NCBI GenBank assembly: GCA_900544365.1
Contig: UQVF01000002.1
Location: forward strand, 1-64,000
DNA length: 64,000 nt
Reading direction: 5' to 3'
Source: an uncultured Veillonella sp.
Lineage (GTDB): Bacteria; Bacillota; Negativicutes; Veillonellales; Veillonellaceae
Shown: positions 32,600 to 40,791 of the stretch, in pieces
Layout of the letters: every line of letters starts with the position of its first letter
Numbering within the stretch: position 1 is the first letter of the stretch
Notes under the pieces: generated by a model
Database searches by the model: none
What the model was told of the DNA's origin: nothing
The model's input: only the letters and a program-made list of their open reading frames with translations
Made by a program: the position numbers and the translations under genes

Positions 32600-33490
32600 A
32601 TGGCAAGCGTATCACAAGGGTTAAGCATCAAGAAAGGCGCCGTACAAACGGCAGAATCACAAAAGGCGGTGACTATTCAATCGCTGGTATCTCAAGAAAG
32701 TGTAAAAGCACGATTCGAGGAATTGCTAGGCAAGAAGGCACCAGGGTTTATCAGTAGCTTACTAGCTGTAGTAAATAACAATAAGTTATTGGCAAGAGCG
32801 AACCCGAATACAATCGTTGCAGCGGGAGCGATGGCAGCGTCATTAGACCTACCAATCAATCAAAATCTTGGCTTTGCCTATATCATTCCTTACGGCAATG
32901 AAGCTCAATTCCAAATGGGTTACAAAGGCTACATTCAATTGGCGATGCGGACTGGTCAATATCAGACCATCAACGCAGCTGAGGTGTATGAAGGCGAAAT
33001 TGTCAAACAAAACCGCTTCACAGGTGAATATGAATTTGGAGAAAAGACCTCCGACAAAATTGTTGGGTACATCGCCTACTTCAAGCTAGTAAACGGATTC
33101 GAGAAATATCTCTACATGAGTATTGAGGAAATGCAAGCTCATGCTAAAAAGTACACTAATGGCAGATATAAAGGCGGTACTGAAAAATGGGGTTTAACTG
33201 ACTTTCACAGCATGGCCATTAAAACCGTACTCAAGAGATTAATCAGCAAATACGGCATTTTATCTATCGAAATGCAAGGACAACCGATAGTAGACGCCAT
33301 CACCAATGACGGTGGCAAGATGACAATGAAAGAAGATGGTACGCTTGAGGCTGATTTTGAGGGGGATACCATTGATACAGATGGAATGACCATCTACCAA
33401 GAAGAGCCACATACGGTAATCACCACAGAGGATGGTGTTACTGTAAATACCGAAACAGGGGAATACATGGACCCATTGTTTAACAAATAA
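32600..33490 (+). CDS. recT: RecT-family single-strand annealing recombinase
   Basis: A 296-residue protein with core motifs FISSLLAVVNNNKLL, AAGAMAASLDLPINQNLGFA and QFQMGYKGYIQLAMRTGQY, all typical of RecT. The C-terminal tail is acidic and variable. It anneals complementary single strands made by the upstream YqaJ exonuclease, supporting phage recombination. GGAGG precedes the ATG. Confidence 0.93.
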   Translation: MASVSQGLSIKKGAVQTAESQKAVTIQSLVSQESVKARFEELLGKKAPGFISSLLAVVNNNKLLARANPNTIVAAGAMAASLDLPINQNLGFAYIIPYGNEAQFQMGYKGYIQLAMRTGQYQTINAAEVYEGEIVKQNRFTGEYEFGEKTSDKIVGYIAYFKLVNGFEKYLYMSIEEMQAHAKKYTNGRYKGGTEKWGLTDFHSMAIKTVLKRLISKYGILSIEMQGQPIVDAITNDGGKMTMKEDGTLEADFEGDTIDTDGMTIYQEEPHTVITTEDGVTVNTETGEYMDPLFNK

Positions 33491-33509
33491 TTAACAAGAA
33501 AGATTTTAC

Positions 33510-34319
33510 ATGAAAAAAGGCATCCAGTACTTTTCCATGGATGTGGACTTTTTCACAGATTCAAAAATCCAGTTTGTAGATGCGAGGTTTGGAGCTAAAG
33601 GCATCGTGATAACGATCAGGCTCCTAACTCTCATCTATCGACAGGGGTATTACATCACCTGGAATGATGATGAAGCATTTTTACTTGCAAAAAGTGTCGG
33701 CGATAATGTAACCGCTTCTTTAGTGAGTGACGTAGTGCAGGAATTGGTTAAGCGAGGATTCTTCAACGAGGAATTGTTTAACTCGTTCAAAATTCTGACA
33801 TCTAGGGGCATACAGGAACGATATTTAGAAGCATGTAAGCGAAGAAAATCGGTTGAAATAGATGAACGATATTTACTCTATGAAAGACCTGAAAAAATTC
33901 AGAATTTGCATGTGTTACCTTTGTGTACTCAAAATGACGGTAAATGCATACGTGATGTTAACATTTCAGACAAAAACGTATACATTTCTGATGAAAATGT
34001 GCACGCAAATGGACAAAGTAAAGAAAGTAAAGTAAAGAAAGTAAATAAAGAAAGGAAAGAAAGTAAGACCGTGCTCTTTTATCTAAATCATTTTGGTGAT
34101 GTAAATCCATTCATTGGAGCACAGTTAGAAGAGTTGATTGACTTTCATGGAGATGATGAAGTAGAAGGCGCATTGAAGATAGCGGTTGAACGTGGTGTGC
34201 GTAAGCTTAATTATGTGAAAGGAATATTAAATAGTAAGGAGCGTGATGCAAATAATGGAGGATACAACAATGGAGCCCGTCGGGAAGTCGATTGGGATAA
34301 CGAAACCGATGAATGGTGA
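33510..34319 (+). CDS. Replication initiator with DUF4373 and DnaD-like domains
   Basis: A 269-residue protein. The N-terminal 100 residues (YFSMDVDFFTDSKIQFVDAR, then GAKGIVITIRLLTLIYRQGY) match the DUF4373 (Lin1244/Lin1753) domain, which is a winged-helix module found in phage initiators. The C-terminal part (LEELIDFHGDDEVEGALKIA, then LNYVKGILNS) is a DnaD/DnaB-type domain. Such proteins bind the phage origin and recruit the DnaC-type loader encoded next. The middle is a low-complexity Lys/Ser/Val stretch in which a short AAGTAAAG-like motif is repeated in the DNA (34017-34070), a possible iteron-like origin element. Confidence 0.8.
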   Translation: MKKGIQYFSMDVDFFTDSKIQFVDARFGAKGIVITIRLLTLIYRQGYYITWNDDEAFLLAKSVGDNVTASLVSDVVQELVKRGFFNEELFNSFKILTSRGIQERYLEACKRRKSVEIDERYLLYERPEKIQNLHVLPLCTQNDGKCIRDVNISDKNVYISDENVHANGQSKESKVKKVNKERKESKTVLFYLNHFGDVNPFIGAQLEELIDFHGDDEVEGALKIAVERGVRKLNYVKGILNSKERDANNGGYNNGARREVDWDNETDEW

Positions 34320-35028
34320 TGACATTCAGAAACGGCTTGCTGACATTCTAGGTAATCCACGTAAAGATAACATAGAATGCTATGTAAAGGTTGAGTATGA
34401 CGATCCCGTTTATATCGACCCTAAACCAATGTTAGAGCGGTACGGAGTGCATAAACGGCATCAGCATATTAGCTTTGAGTGGATTAAAGAAAACGGTAAG
34501 CCTAATGAGTGTAACAAGGAAAGTTACGGGAAGGCATACCAATATGGTCGGAACGTGATGAGTGCTATTGATAGTGGCAGAGGTATTATCTTGAAAGGAA
34601 CAGTAGGAACGGGGAAAACTACACTGGCTATTGCGATTATGCGCAAGGCAGTGGAACAAGGTATACGATGCCTATTCGTGAATAATATCAGCCTTAATGA
34701 TAAGCTGCTCAACCTATTAAATAGCGACCGTAAGGAACTTGCAAATTATGACAAGTTGCTTAGAACAGTGCCATTATTAGTCATTGATGACTTTGGAGCG
34801 GAGTCAGACAGAAATAACCATTCATGGATCGTGGAGAAAATGGAAAGTATTATTGGTGAACGATATGATCGAATGCTACCAACAGTCATTACAACGAATT
34901 TAACTAAAGATGATATCAAGAAACGATATAACGAGCGTATTTATGATAGGCTACGTGATACATGCGACCTGGTGACATTCAGAGGGCAGAGTTTACGAGG
35001 AAATAAGGAGGAAAATAATGAGCGATAA
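34246..35028 (+). CDS. DnaC-like helicase loader ATPase
   Basis: About 260 residues of the DnaC/IstB AAA+ family. Walker A is KGTVGTGKTTLA, Walker B is LLVIDDFGAE, and sensor 1 is PTVITTNLTKDD. It loads the replicative helicase at the phage origin with the upstream initiator. The start is uncertain: ATG 34246 has AAGGAG close by but overlaps the previous gene by 74 bases, and ATG 34309 would give a shorter, still complete ATPase. Confidence 0.85.
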   Translation: MQIMEDTTMEPVGKSIGITKPMNGDDIQKRLADILGNPRKDNIECYVKVEYDDPVYIDPKPMLERYGVHKRHQHISFEWIKENGKPNECNKESYGKAYQYGRNVMSAIDSGRGIILKGTVGTGKTTLAIAIMRKAVEQGIRCLFVNNISLNDKLLNLLNSDRKELANYDKLLRTVPLLVIDDFGAESDRNNHSWIVEKMESIIGERYDRMLPTVITTNLTKDDIKKRYNERIYDRLRDTCDLVTFRGQSLRGNKEENNER

Positions 35029-35491
35029 TGTAAAGAATCCATCACATTACAATCGAGGAAAGATTGAGGTGTGGGAATTTATTGAGGATCAAGGGTTGGA
35101 TTACCATACAGGGAATGCGGTGAAGTATATTGCACGTGCTGGATACAAAGACCCATCAAAAGAGGTCGAGGATTTGCAAAAGGCAATCGCATTCTTAGAA
35201 CGTAAAATTAAAGTGTTAACAAATATCAAGGCAGATAAAGAAAATAAGACTTTTGAAGAACTTTTGTTACCGTACCAACTACGTTATTTAGAGTGGAGAT
35301 ACAATGAAAGATTGAAACTATTGGAGGATTATATTTCGGAGTATCATAAGGACCAAAATGAGATTAATAAATTGAATTGCATAATTGCATACTATGTTGC
35401 TAGTGAGTATAAAGGGTTGTTACATAAAAACGAGTGTAACGAGTTGCTAGAAAATTTTGGACGTGTTTTAGAGAAAGACGGCGTATTGTAA
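35018..35491 (+). CDS. DUF3310 (SaV-like) phage protein
   Basis: A 157-residue protein starting NPSHYNRGKIEVWEFIEDQG with TGNAVKYIARAGYKDPSKEV, the clear signature of DUF3310 proteins, which occur in many phages and contain a nucleotide-kinase-like fold of unknown function. The remaining 90 residues are helical and not typical of the family, so a second domain is likely. It overlaps the loader gene by 11 bases. Confidence 0.85.
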   Translation: MSDNVKNPSHYNRGKIEVWEFIEDQGLDYHTGNAVKYIARAGYKDPSKEVEDLQKAIAFLERKIKVLTNIKADKENKTFEELLLPYQLRYLEWRYNERLKLLEDYISEYHKDQNEINKLNCIIAYYVASEYKGLLHKNECNELLENFGRVLEKDGVL

Positions 35492-35553
35492 AACTCATAA
35501 GAGTAAGATGAAATCAAATCCGATTAAAGTCGAGGTGGCATGGTGGTGAAAAT

Positions 35554-35760
35554 ATGAAACGAATAAAACCAAGAAGGAGAGTAGGCAATATAACAAATGG
35601 TAAAGGCATTGAAATTATTGCCACCGTAACATTAAGAGTAATGAATCACTGGGCAAACTGGAAGAATTACAAAGGCAGAGTGTGCAGAGATAAGCAAATA
35701 TGGAAGGCTTGTGATGTGGTTTTGAAAGGGGTTAATAAGAGATATGTAAAGAAAATGTAA
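35554..35760 (+). CDS. Small basic phage protein, unknown
   Basis: Sixty-eight residues starting MKRIKPRRRVGNITNGKGI, strongly basic and probably nucleic-acid binding. The upstream sequence GAGGTGGCATGGTGGTGAAAAT gives a weak ribosome binding site. No family recognised. Confidence 0.5.
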   Translation: MKRIKPRRRVGNITNGKGIEIIATVTLRVMNHWANWKNYKGRVCRDKQIWKACDVVLKGVNKRYVKKM

Positions 35761-35770
35761 AGGAGGAAGC

Positions 35771-36190
35771 ATGAACTATTATGGAGAACTGAATATTAAT
35801 TACGCTGCAATCAAGGAGTTACATGATCATGCTGAATTTTTGAAGCACGAAATGCTGTACATCATGAACCACAGCCATCATGGAAAAAAGATTAAAGCGC
35901 AAGCGATGGCGTTACATTCTGTATGCAGCACAATTGTTACATTTACGATGCGTTGGTTAGAGAATGAGTATACATATGAATGGGATACATTTGTTGTTGA
36001 TGTGATGGGTTGCTGTTACCTATTCATGAGTATTTATAACAACATGAGCATTGACTTTCATTTTGCATTCAAGTCTTGTTATAACAGCGATGAATTGCGG
36101 GATGCGTTCAATTGGATGGTTAAAGTTTTGGGCGGTTCTATTGAAGTGGTTACGCGTCAAGACCAATACACATGGATTGATGGGAAATAA
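35771..36190 (+). CDS. Phage protein, unknown, 139 residues
   Basis: The product starts MNYYGELNINYAAIKELHDH, is helical and contains many His, Met and aromatic residues. AAGGAGG precedes the ATG by 7 bases. It lies between the initiator module and the dUTPase gene. No family recognised. Confidence 0.6.
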   Translation: MNYYGELNINYAAIKELHDHAEFLKHEMLYIMNHSHHGKKIKAQAMALHSVCSTIVTFTMRWLENEYTYEWDTFVVDVMGCCYLFMSIYNNMSIDFHFAFKSCYNSDELRDAFNWMVKVLGGSIEVVTRQDQYTWIDGK

Positions 36191-36200
36191 AGGAGAATAC

Positions 36201-36560
36201 ATGAAAGTAAAAATTAAGAAAACCCATGTTAATGGGAAAATTCCAACATATACAACATTCGATCTCTACAGTGTAGAATCAGTAAGGTTTGATTATAACG
36301 AGACAAAAGTCGTCAAATTAGGGGTTAAAATGGAAATACCAGAGGGGCATGTTTTGTTACTATTTCCAGGCGATAAGTTTAAGAAGAAGGCAGGATTACG
36401 AATGGTTAATGACATTGAGGTAATTGACAGCGATTATACAGGAACGATAAGTGTACTTTGCCAGAATATCTATTCACAAATTGATTCCATCACGCAAGGT
36501 GACAGAATAGCAAAAGGAATTATCGCAAAAATTCCAAAGATAGAATTTGAAGAAGTATAA
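36201..36560 (+). CDS. dUTPase, truncated by an in-frame TAA
   Basis: A 119-residue trimeric-type dUTPase homologue that would hydrolyse dUTP to dUMP. Motif 1 is FDLYSVE, motif 3 is IEVIDSDYTGTISV and motif 4 is GDRIAKGII. Motif 2, normally PRSS, reads PGDK, which loses the phosphate-binding arginine and serines. The TAA at 36558-36560 cuts off motif 5, which is present in frame just downstream. AAGGAGAA precedes ATG 36201. An active trimeric enzyme needs motif 5, so the product is probably inactive unless the stop is read through. Confidence 0.8.
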   Translation: MKVKIKKTHVNGKIPTYTTFDLYSVESVRFDYNETKVVKLGVKMEIPEGHVLLLFPGDKFKKKAGLRMVNDIEVIDSDYTGTISVLCQNIYSQIDSITQGDRIAKGIIAKIPKIEFEEV

Positions 36561-36614
36561 GAATTATTAACCACTGAACGTGGATCAGGTGGATTTGGAA
36601 GTACTGGAGTGTAA
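36561..36614 (+). pseudogene. Detached motif 5 of the dUTPase
   Basis: Directly after the TAA and in the same frame, 17 codons encode ELLTTERGSGGFGSTGV and a stop. TERGSGGFGSTG is the glycine-rich motif 5 of dUTPases, which closes over the substrate. A single-base change of AAA, GAA or CAA to TAA would explain the split. Confidence 0.85.
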
Positions 36615-36616
36615 AA

Positions 36617-36829
36617 ATGACAGAATATGAAATAGAAGAATTGAAAGCGGAAGCCTTAGATTTAATCATGACCATGGCATATTGGCCAGGTAACAATGAT
36701 GAAGAGTTTTGGAAGGTAAAGTATGAGGTATTGCCACTACTAAAACAGTTGAAGCCTGTACTCGATGATACTGAATTTGAAGAATTATACGAAATGTATG
36801 AACAAGCGATTATTTGGGTGGAAGCATGA
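36617..36829 (+). CDS. Small acidic phage protein, unknown
   Basis: Seventy residues, starting MTEYEIEELKAEALDLIMTM, helical and rich in Glu. GGAG lies 7 bases before the ATG, inside the dUTPase motif 5 sequence. It overlaps the RusA gene by 4 bases. No family recognised. Confidence 0.6.
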   Translation: MTEYEIEELKAEALDLIMTMAYWPGNNDEEFWKVKYEVLPLLKQLKPVLDDTEFEELYEMYEQAIIWVEA

Positions 36830-37200
36830 ATATGATTGTCATTAGATGTGACTTTGTGTACTTAAACGAGTACATCGATAAAGAACGTCGCAATAAGTAT
36901 GCAGCTGCTAAAGTCAAAGATGATTTAACCAACGAGGTGGCTTGGCAGTGTAAAATGGCTCGATGCACTAAGCCAAAAGGTAAAGTAGACATGATGTTTC
37001 GTTGGCACGTGAAAGGGCGCCATGATAGCGATAATATAGCGTTTGCCAAGAAATACGTGCTTGATGGGATGGTGCAAGCGGGACTATTAGAAAACGATAA
37101 TCCAAAGTGTGTGCGACACTTGGCGGATTATATTTACCGTGATTTAAAGAAGCCACAGGTTGATTATGTGGAAGTGATTTGGGAGGAAACAAATGAATAA
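36826..37200 (+). CDS. RusA-family Holliday junction resolvase
   Basis: A 124-residue RusA-like endonuclease. The catalytic core is visible as RWHVKGRHDSDNIAFAKKYV, with the paired aspartates of the DxDN motif, followed by LDGMVQAGLLENDNPKCVR. It cleaves Holliday junctions made during phage recombination and replication. The start overlaps the previous gene (ATGA), and it overlaps the SSB gene by 8 bases. Confidence 0.88.
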   Translation: MNMIVIRCDFVYLNEYIDKERRNKYAAAKVKDDLTNEVAWQCKMARCTKPKGKVDMMFRWHVKGRHDSDNIAFAKKYVLDGMVQAGLLENDNPKCVRHLADYIYRDLKKPQVDYVEVIWEETNE

Positions 37201-37477
37201 CGTACAGTTGTTAGGCAATTTGGTTAGAGATGTGGAGTTGCGATATACGCAAAGCGGTTCATCGGTAGCTACATTTACGGTGGCAGCAACAAGCACGTAT
37301 AAGGGACAAAATGGAGAAGCTAAGGAGCTTACGGCATTTGTGAATTGCGTGGCATGGGGAAAGAATAGCGAGTATATGAGCCAATATCACATGAGGAAAT
37401 TCCGTTCTAATGTGGCGAATAAGCTCGATTTTATGGACGATAGGCATAATCTATCTAAAGTTCATGAAATCGAGTAA
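37193..37477 (+). CDS. Single-strand DNA-binding protein with internal deletion (probably non-functional)
   Basis: The first 60 or so residues are a clear SSB OB-fold start (NNVQLLGNLVRDVELRYTQS, then FVNCVAWGKNSEYM). The rest of the OB fold is missing. In the next reading frame, at 37378-37410, the codons read EPISHEEIPF and stop, which is a typical SSB acidic C-terminal tip. The gene has therefore lost its middle (roughly 60-80 codons), and the tip is now out of frame, so the product ends in about 30 unrelated residues. A 36-codon frame (37410-37520) starts on the tip's stop codon (TAATG) and may be a small coupled gene. Confidence 0.75.
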   Translation: MNNVQLLGNLVRDVELRYTQSGSSVATFTVAATSTYKGQNGEAKELTAFVNCVAWGKNSEYMSQYHMRKFRSNVANKLDFMDDRHNLSKVHEIE

Positions 37478-37516
37478 TATGACGCTAAAATTTGAGTTTT
37501 GGAGCGTGTTTGAACC

Positions 37517-37975
37517 GTGAACGGTGGTGATAGATTGGAAATAGAGAATATACTTGAAGAAATGCGGAGTATAGCGAGGCAAATTGATTGCCTACGTGAT
37601 GAAATACGAAAACTACGAGCGGAGTGCGACGGCTTAAAGGCGACCGATTATAGCGCGCCTAAGGTACAAGGAGGCACGCCAACAGGGATTGATGATAGGG
37701 TGATTAAACTTGAGGATAGAATCGAGCGATTAAAGGAACTTATTGAAAGACGATACACCTATGTTGATACGATCAACGAGGTATTGGACAATATGCCAAC
37801 GATGGAGTATGCGACGATTATACGTAATCACTATTTGTACAACGAATCGTGGAGAGACATTGAACAAGTACTAAATATTAGCCGTGAAAAACTCCGAACG
37901 AAGCTGCATAAAGCAGCCTTAAAAGAATTTAAAAAAAGTTATGCCAAAATTGCCAACAAGGTCAAGGCGACATGA
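37517..37975 (+). CDS. ArpU/RinA-like late transcription regulator
   Basis: A 152-residue protein with a long N-terminal coiled coil (EEMRSIARQIDCLRDEIRKL) and a C-terminal sigma-region-4-like HTH (YATIIRNHYLYNESWRDIEQ, then LNISREKLRTKLHKA). This layout is seen in DUF1492/ArpU/RinA-type activators that switch on late phage genes. It is the last gene before the terminase region, in the usual position. GTG 37517 is coupled to an upstream stop (GTGA), and TTG 37535, behind GGTGGTGAT, is an alternative start. Confidence 0.75.
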   Translation: MNGGDRLEIENILEEMRSIARQIDCLRDEIRKLRAECDGLKATDYSAPKVQGGTPTGIDDRVIKLEDRIERLKELIERRYTYVDTINEVLDNMPTMEYATIIRNHYLYNESWRDIEQVLNISREKLRTKLHKAALKEFKKSYAKIANKVKAT

Positions 37976-38062
37976 TATTATATTAATTGTAAGAATGTTG
38001 GTTGCATGTTCCAACGGTTTTACTCCTTTTATAAGATACCTTATACAACTAAAACACAAGAA

Positions 38063-38091
38063 ATGACGTCAAAGCTGCGACGTCATTTTTT
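38063..38091 (+). terminator. Terminator between early and late regions
   Basis: ATGACGTC and GACGTCAT form a perfect 8-bp stem around an 8-base loop, followed by six T. It separates the regulator gene from the late genes. The 146-base gap (37976-38121) holds nothing else that I can identify; a late promoter is expected near here but I see no clear one. Confidence 0.8.
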
Positions 38092-38121
38092 GTTGCCCAA
38101 AATCAGAAAGGCGGTGATACA

Positions 38122-38313
38122 GTGACGGAAATAAAATGCATCAAAAAGAAATGCTTGCATAACGAGCACGGCATATGCACAGCTAAGACAATCGAATATG
38201 ATGGATTATGCCAAACCTATGCGACACCAGATTTTATGATGCGGACAAAAACGGCTCACGTATCTAAACGCCATGGACGATATAAGCGGAATAATGGGGA
38301 GGTGTTGCGATGA
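38122..38313 (+). CDS. Cysteine-rich small protein
   Basis: Sixty-three residues from GTG 38122 with GGCGGTGATACA upstream. The N-terminus holds four cysteines in a metal-binding pattern (KCIKKKCLHNEHGICTAKTI, then GLC), similar in style to DUF1540-type zinc knuckles. The C-terminus is basic. It overlaps the ParB-like gene by 4 bases. Function unknown. Confidence 0.6.
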   Translation: MTEIKCIKKKCLHNEHGICTAKTIEYDGLCQTYATPDFMMRTKTAHVSKRHGRYKRNNGEVLR

Positions 38314-39335
38314 ACATAGTGCAGTTGCCTATTGAAGAGTTAACACCCTACGAGAATAACCCTAGGAATAACAAGAAAGCGATTAAATATGTTGCCAACA
38401 GCATTCGAGACTTTGGATTCAAGTCACCAATCATCCTAGATACTAACAAAGTGATTATTTGCGGTCATACACGGTATGAAGCAGCAAAGACATTGGGATA
38501 TACTCACGTTCCTTGCATCGTTGCCAGTGACCTAACAGAATCACAGGTAAAAGCCTATAGGCTAGCCGACAACAAGGTGGCTGAAATGGCGAAGTGGGAT
38601 TATGACTTGCTTTCCTTTGAAATCCAAGACCTATCGTTTGATATGGAAGAGTTTGGGTTCGATGTGGAGCGATTACTCACGCCAGCAGATGAAAAAGAAA
38701 ATGAACGTGAAAGAACTATGGACGCTTACAACTTACATGACTACGACAGCGGTAACGTTGAGGGGTTCTATCAAATGCCAATCATCACTAGGACATATGC
38801 TAAGCCTAGCGAGTTGATTGGCTTTAATTATGTTAAGACCAACAAAAAGAAAGAAGGGCAAGGCGTGCACTTCTTCATTGATGATTACCAATTTGAACGG
38901 ATTTGGAATAATCCTGACAAATACGCTGACATGCTAATTCCTTACGAATGCGTTCTAACACCCGACTTTAGTCTATACACAGAAATGCCAATGGCCATGA
39001 AAATTTGGAACGTGTACCGCTCAAGGTTGATTGGCCAAATACTCCAACAAAATGGAGCGAATGTGGTTCCTACCTTATCATGGTGTGAACGTGACACGTT
39101 CGCATTCTGTTTTGATGGAATTGAACCAGGTGGCACAGTAGCAGTATCAACAATAGGCGTTAAGCGAGCAGATGATGCCTATCATATGTGGTCAGAGGGA
39201 ATGGATGAAGCAATACGCAAATTAAAGCCAGAGCACGTCATTGTATATGGTGGCGACATTGGATACCAATTCCCTTGCGAAGTTACTTATATTAAAAATG
39301 CGGTAACGGAAAGGATGAAGAATAGTGGGCGGTAG
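38310..39335 (+). CDS. ParB-like nuclease domain fused to DUF4417
   Basis: A 341-residue two-domain protein. Residues 1-120 are a ParB/Srx-type domain (IVQLPIEELTPYENNPRNN, then IICGHTRYEAAKTLGY and YRLADNKVAE), usually found in front of phage DNA methylases. Residues 150-330 (VEGFYQMPIITRT, then TEMPMAMKIWNVYRSRLIG and HVIVYGG) match DUF4417, whose function is unknown. No methylase catalytic motif is present. It lies just upstream of the terminase genes, the usual place for ParB-like phage proteins. It may take part in DNA packaging or modification. Confidence 0.8.
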   Translation: MNIVQLPIEELTPYENNPRNNKKAIKYVANSIRDFGFKSPIILDTNKVIICGHTRYEAAKTLGYTHVPCIVASDLTESQVKAYRLADNKVAEMAKWDYDLLSFEIQDLSFDMEEFGFDVERLLTPADEKENERERTMDAYNLHDYDSGNVEGFYQMPIITRTYAKPSELIGFNYVKTNKKKEGQGVHFFIDDYQFERIWNNPDKYADMLIPYECVLTPDFSLYTEMPMAMKIWNVYRSRLIGQILQQNGANVVPTLSWCERDTFAFCFDGIEPGGTVAVSTIGVKRADDAYHMWSEGMDEAIRKLKPEHVIVYGGDIGYQFPCEVTYIKNAVTERMKNSGR

Positions 39336-40014
39336 AGGTGCTAGTTACTCACTCACAGGAAGTGGAGAGAAGAGCAAAAGAACTGCGATCAGTGAAAAGA
39401 AGTTAGAACGATTAAAGGGCGAATTGCAATCAGCAATAGACGAAGATTTTAAAATTGCCAAATCTAGGCAAGGGCAGCCGTGGCATATTGACAAAGGTAA
39501 AGGCAGAACCGAACATAGTCAATCAGAGCGCCGAGATGCACGGATTCAATATCTTAGAAAGCAAATTGAAAAGCAAGAAGGCGTAGTAGAACGACAACGT
39601 AGACGTGATGGAGCTAAAGGAAGCCTATTTGATTATAAGGGCAACCTTAACATCACAGAGCATAATTACAAACAGGTTCGCTCATTCTTGAAAGATATTG
39701 AAAAAGGCAAGGTTAGAAGTGGCAGAACTCGAGCTACTGAACGCAACTGGAAGAAGAAGCTTGATAGTTTTGAGAAAACTTTGAAAGCAAGCAAAAAAGT
39801 GAAAGTCACATCTAGTGCGCAAAGTCTTATTGATAGTGGCAAGGTGAAACAGTGGAAAAAACACCCTGATCATTACTTCATTACAGGGGCTCAAAAAACG
39901 GCGCTTGTACTTAAGCCAGATGGCACTTTTACAAGAAGTAATAGATATACGGGACCACTCACTCAAGAGCATGCTGATAGGGTCGATAAATTCATTAAAA
40001 CGGGGGTATGGTAA
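39325..40014 (+). CDS. Unknown phage protein with MGGRGAS start
   Basis: A 229-residue basic, Lys/Arg-rich protein from GTG 39325. It starts MGGRGASYSLTGSGEKSKRT, a start shared by several phage proteins of head-gene neighbourhoods. The C-terminus (HPDHYFITGAQKTALVLKPD) looks like a small beta-rich domain, possibly a nuclease or toxin-like fold. It overlaps the gene before it by 11 bases and the next by one. No firm family call. Confidence 0.6.
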   Translation: MGGRGASYSLTGSGEKSKRTAISEKKLERLKGELQSAIDEDFKIAKSRQGQPWHIDKGKGRTEHSQSERRDARIQYLRKQIEKQEGVVERQRRRDGAKGSLFDYKGNLNITEHNYKQVRSFLKDIEKGKVRSGRTRATERNWKKKLDSFEKTLKASKKVKVTSSAQSLIDSGKVKQWKKHPDHYFITGAQKTALVLKPDGTFTRSNRYTGPLTQEHADRVDKFIKTGVW

Positions 40015-40772
40015 TGGAAATACAAGCATTTATATATAAAATGCGAGACTTCAATTCCGTCGAATTAGAAGATGGCATATTCCTGTTTAAAGCGCCTAAA
40101 GGCAAGTGGGAATTGTGGAACGTTGAAGACGATGTTGAAACGGGCGAAGTCATTGATGATTTGAAGAGTCACCCTAAGGCAGTTGAACTCATCGGAAAAC
40201 TTGAAACAATAGAATTTGAAGTCATGGGCGGTCGTGGTGCTGGAGGAATGGGCGCCGTGTTTAGTTGGAAAGGCGACTCACATAGAGGGCTTGACCAGAG
40301 CATGGATAATTTGCCAGCACGTGTAAATAATAAGGTCAAGATAAAGACCCGTGAACAAGCAATTAAGGCATTCCGTGATATGCATGGCAAGGATGCGGGC
40401 GAGTCGCTAGTTCAAATTGATAGAAACGGATTTGTTCACCATTACAGAAATGGGAACAAGACAAACGTCAGTATCAATCGAACAGTCAAGGGGGCTACAC
40501 TTGTCCATAATCACCCAAATAACAGCACGTTCAGCCCTGCTGATATGAAGGTGGTGGCAAGTACAAATGTTGGCAGTATCATTGCCACGCATTCTAAGGG
40601 CTATCGAGAATTTACCAAGCAATCACATTTTAAGCAAAATGACTTCCTCAAGGCAGTCGCTAGGGTTGAGAAAAACGGCTTAAAGGGTAAAGGCCCTAAT
40701 GATGCAGTAGACAGATGGCTCAAACGAAACCAAAAGAAATACGGGTACACATTCAAGAATGTTCTAGATTAA
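40014..40772 (+). CDS. Phage protein with internal MGGRGA segment and JAB/MPN-like C-terminus
   Basis: A 252-residue protein. Residues 1-70 form a small acidic domain. A second MGGRGAGGMG motif follows near residue 73, as if two proteins had fused. The C-terminal half contains GATLVHNHPNNSTFSPADMK, the His-x-His-Pro and Ser/Asp pattern of JAB1/MPN/RadC-like metalloproteases. It may process a head protein or have an unrelated hydrolytic role; the context is directly upstream of terminase. ATG 40014 has GGGGGT 6 bases upstream. Confidence 0.6.
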   Translation: MEIQAFIYKMRDFNSVELEDGIFLFKAPKGKWELWNVEDDVETGEVIDDLKSHPKAVELIGKLETIEFEVMGGRGAGGMGAVFSWKGDSHRGLDQSMDNLPARVNNKVKIKTREQAIKAFRDMHGKDAGESLVQIDRNGFVHHYRNGNKTNVSINRTVKGATLVHNHPNNSTFSPADMKVVASTNVGSIIATHSKGYREFTKQSHFKQNDFLKAVARVEKNGLKGKGPNDAVDRWLKRNQKKYGYTFKNVLD

Positions 40773-40791
40773 GAAAAGGAGGGGGTAACAG

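Noticed and set aside
34017..34070. Iteron array as the phage origin
   Set aside because: The repeated AAGTAAAG-like pattern is short, imperfect and within a Lys/Ser-coding linker, so I note it only as a possibility in the initiator gene entry.
36558..36560. Stop-codon recoding (TAA read as an amino acid) in the phage
   Set aside because: TAA ends most phage genes here at sensible places, so a changed genetic code is not credible; local mutation explains the two odd TAA codons.
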